Shown piece after piece: positions 19,796 through 19,826 of a DNA stretch of 19,826 bases. Position numbers and translations under genes: made by a program. This DNA comes from Propionibacteriaceae bacterium (GTDB lineage: Bacteria; Actinomycetota; Actinomycetes; Propionibacteriales; Propionibacteriaceae). The notes beneath the pieces were generated by a model, which did not search any database, was not told the origin of the DNA, and saw only the letters and a list, made by a program, of their open reading frames with translations. Location: contig JAIRVA010000136.1 of NCBI GenBank assembly GCA_031254155.1, forward strand, positions 1-19,826, written 5' to 3'. Position 1 is the stretch's first letter. Each line of letters opens with the position of its first letter.

Positions 19796-19826
19796 GAGCT
19801 AACGTACGGGACTGCCACCCGCACAT

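Noticed and set aside
19782..19826. Longer start of the LRR protein at the window edge
   Set aside because: The extra 15 residues would hide the signal peptide, and GGGAGGAA sits inside them directly before the ATG at 19781.

Overview
The window looks like a chromosomal segment of a high-GC Gram-positive bacterium (Actinomycetota). The reasons are the GC-rich codon use of the core genes, the actinobacterial protein families (DUF222/HNH proteins, a NimA-like flavin-binding protein, BrnT-like and excisionase-like toxin-antitoxin parts) and the many genes whose start codon lies 5-7 bases after a -10 hexamer, which suggests leaderless mRNAs. No rRNA, tRNA or CRISPR array was recognised, and the sequence alone does not fix the genus.

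Layout. (1) 1-277 has no clear gene. It holds an outward promoter at the left edge and a long hairpin behind the next gene. (2) 278-2109 holds a divergent pair: a ChaA-type cation/proton antiporter (minus) and a pyridoxamine-phosphate-oxidase-fold protein (plus). (3) 2108-3934 holds alternating inverted repeats and then a hipBA toxin-antitoxin operon with three related 20-bp operator-like palindromes. (4) 3938-6925 (minus) is a three-gene ABC importer operon of the TrpXYZ type: lipoprotein, permease, ATPase. (5) 7046-14650 is a dense toxin-antitoxin island: a truncated Phd antitoxin, VapBC, a RelB-like antitoxin with a RelE-like toxin, MntA/HepT, AbiEi with a truncated AbiEii, and a BrnT-like toxin with its HTH antitoxin. 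Fragments of an excisionase-like antitoxin, a PIN toxin, RelE and MntA are mixed in. Two copies of a ~550-bp direct repeat carry the promoter and 5' part of a DUF222 gene. One copy continues into a full DUF222-HNH protein, the other into the end of a tyrosine recombinase. (6) 14697-19781 (minus) encodes a 1694-residue secreted or surface protein ending in 16 internalin-type leucine-rich repeats.

The most unusual part is the island. At least five genes or gene remnants are chimeras that join one toxin-antitoxin family to another, or to a DUF222 element or recombinase, at sharp boundaries, often in frame. The clearest case is a RelE-like toxin whose end has been replaced by the HTH end of the antitoxin encoded 5.6 kb away (92 bp, about 97% identical). 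Both DUF222 promoters lie just downstream of an inverted pair of perfect TTATCCACA boxes, the E. coli DnaA-box sequence.

The large surface protein also looks composite. Its N-terminal half has the host's base composition, while the middle and LRR half is clearly more AT-rich. It also has an internal membrane anchor followed by what looks like a second signal peptide.
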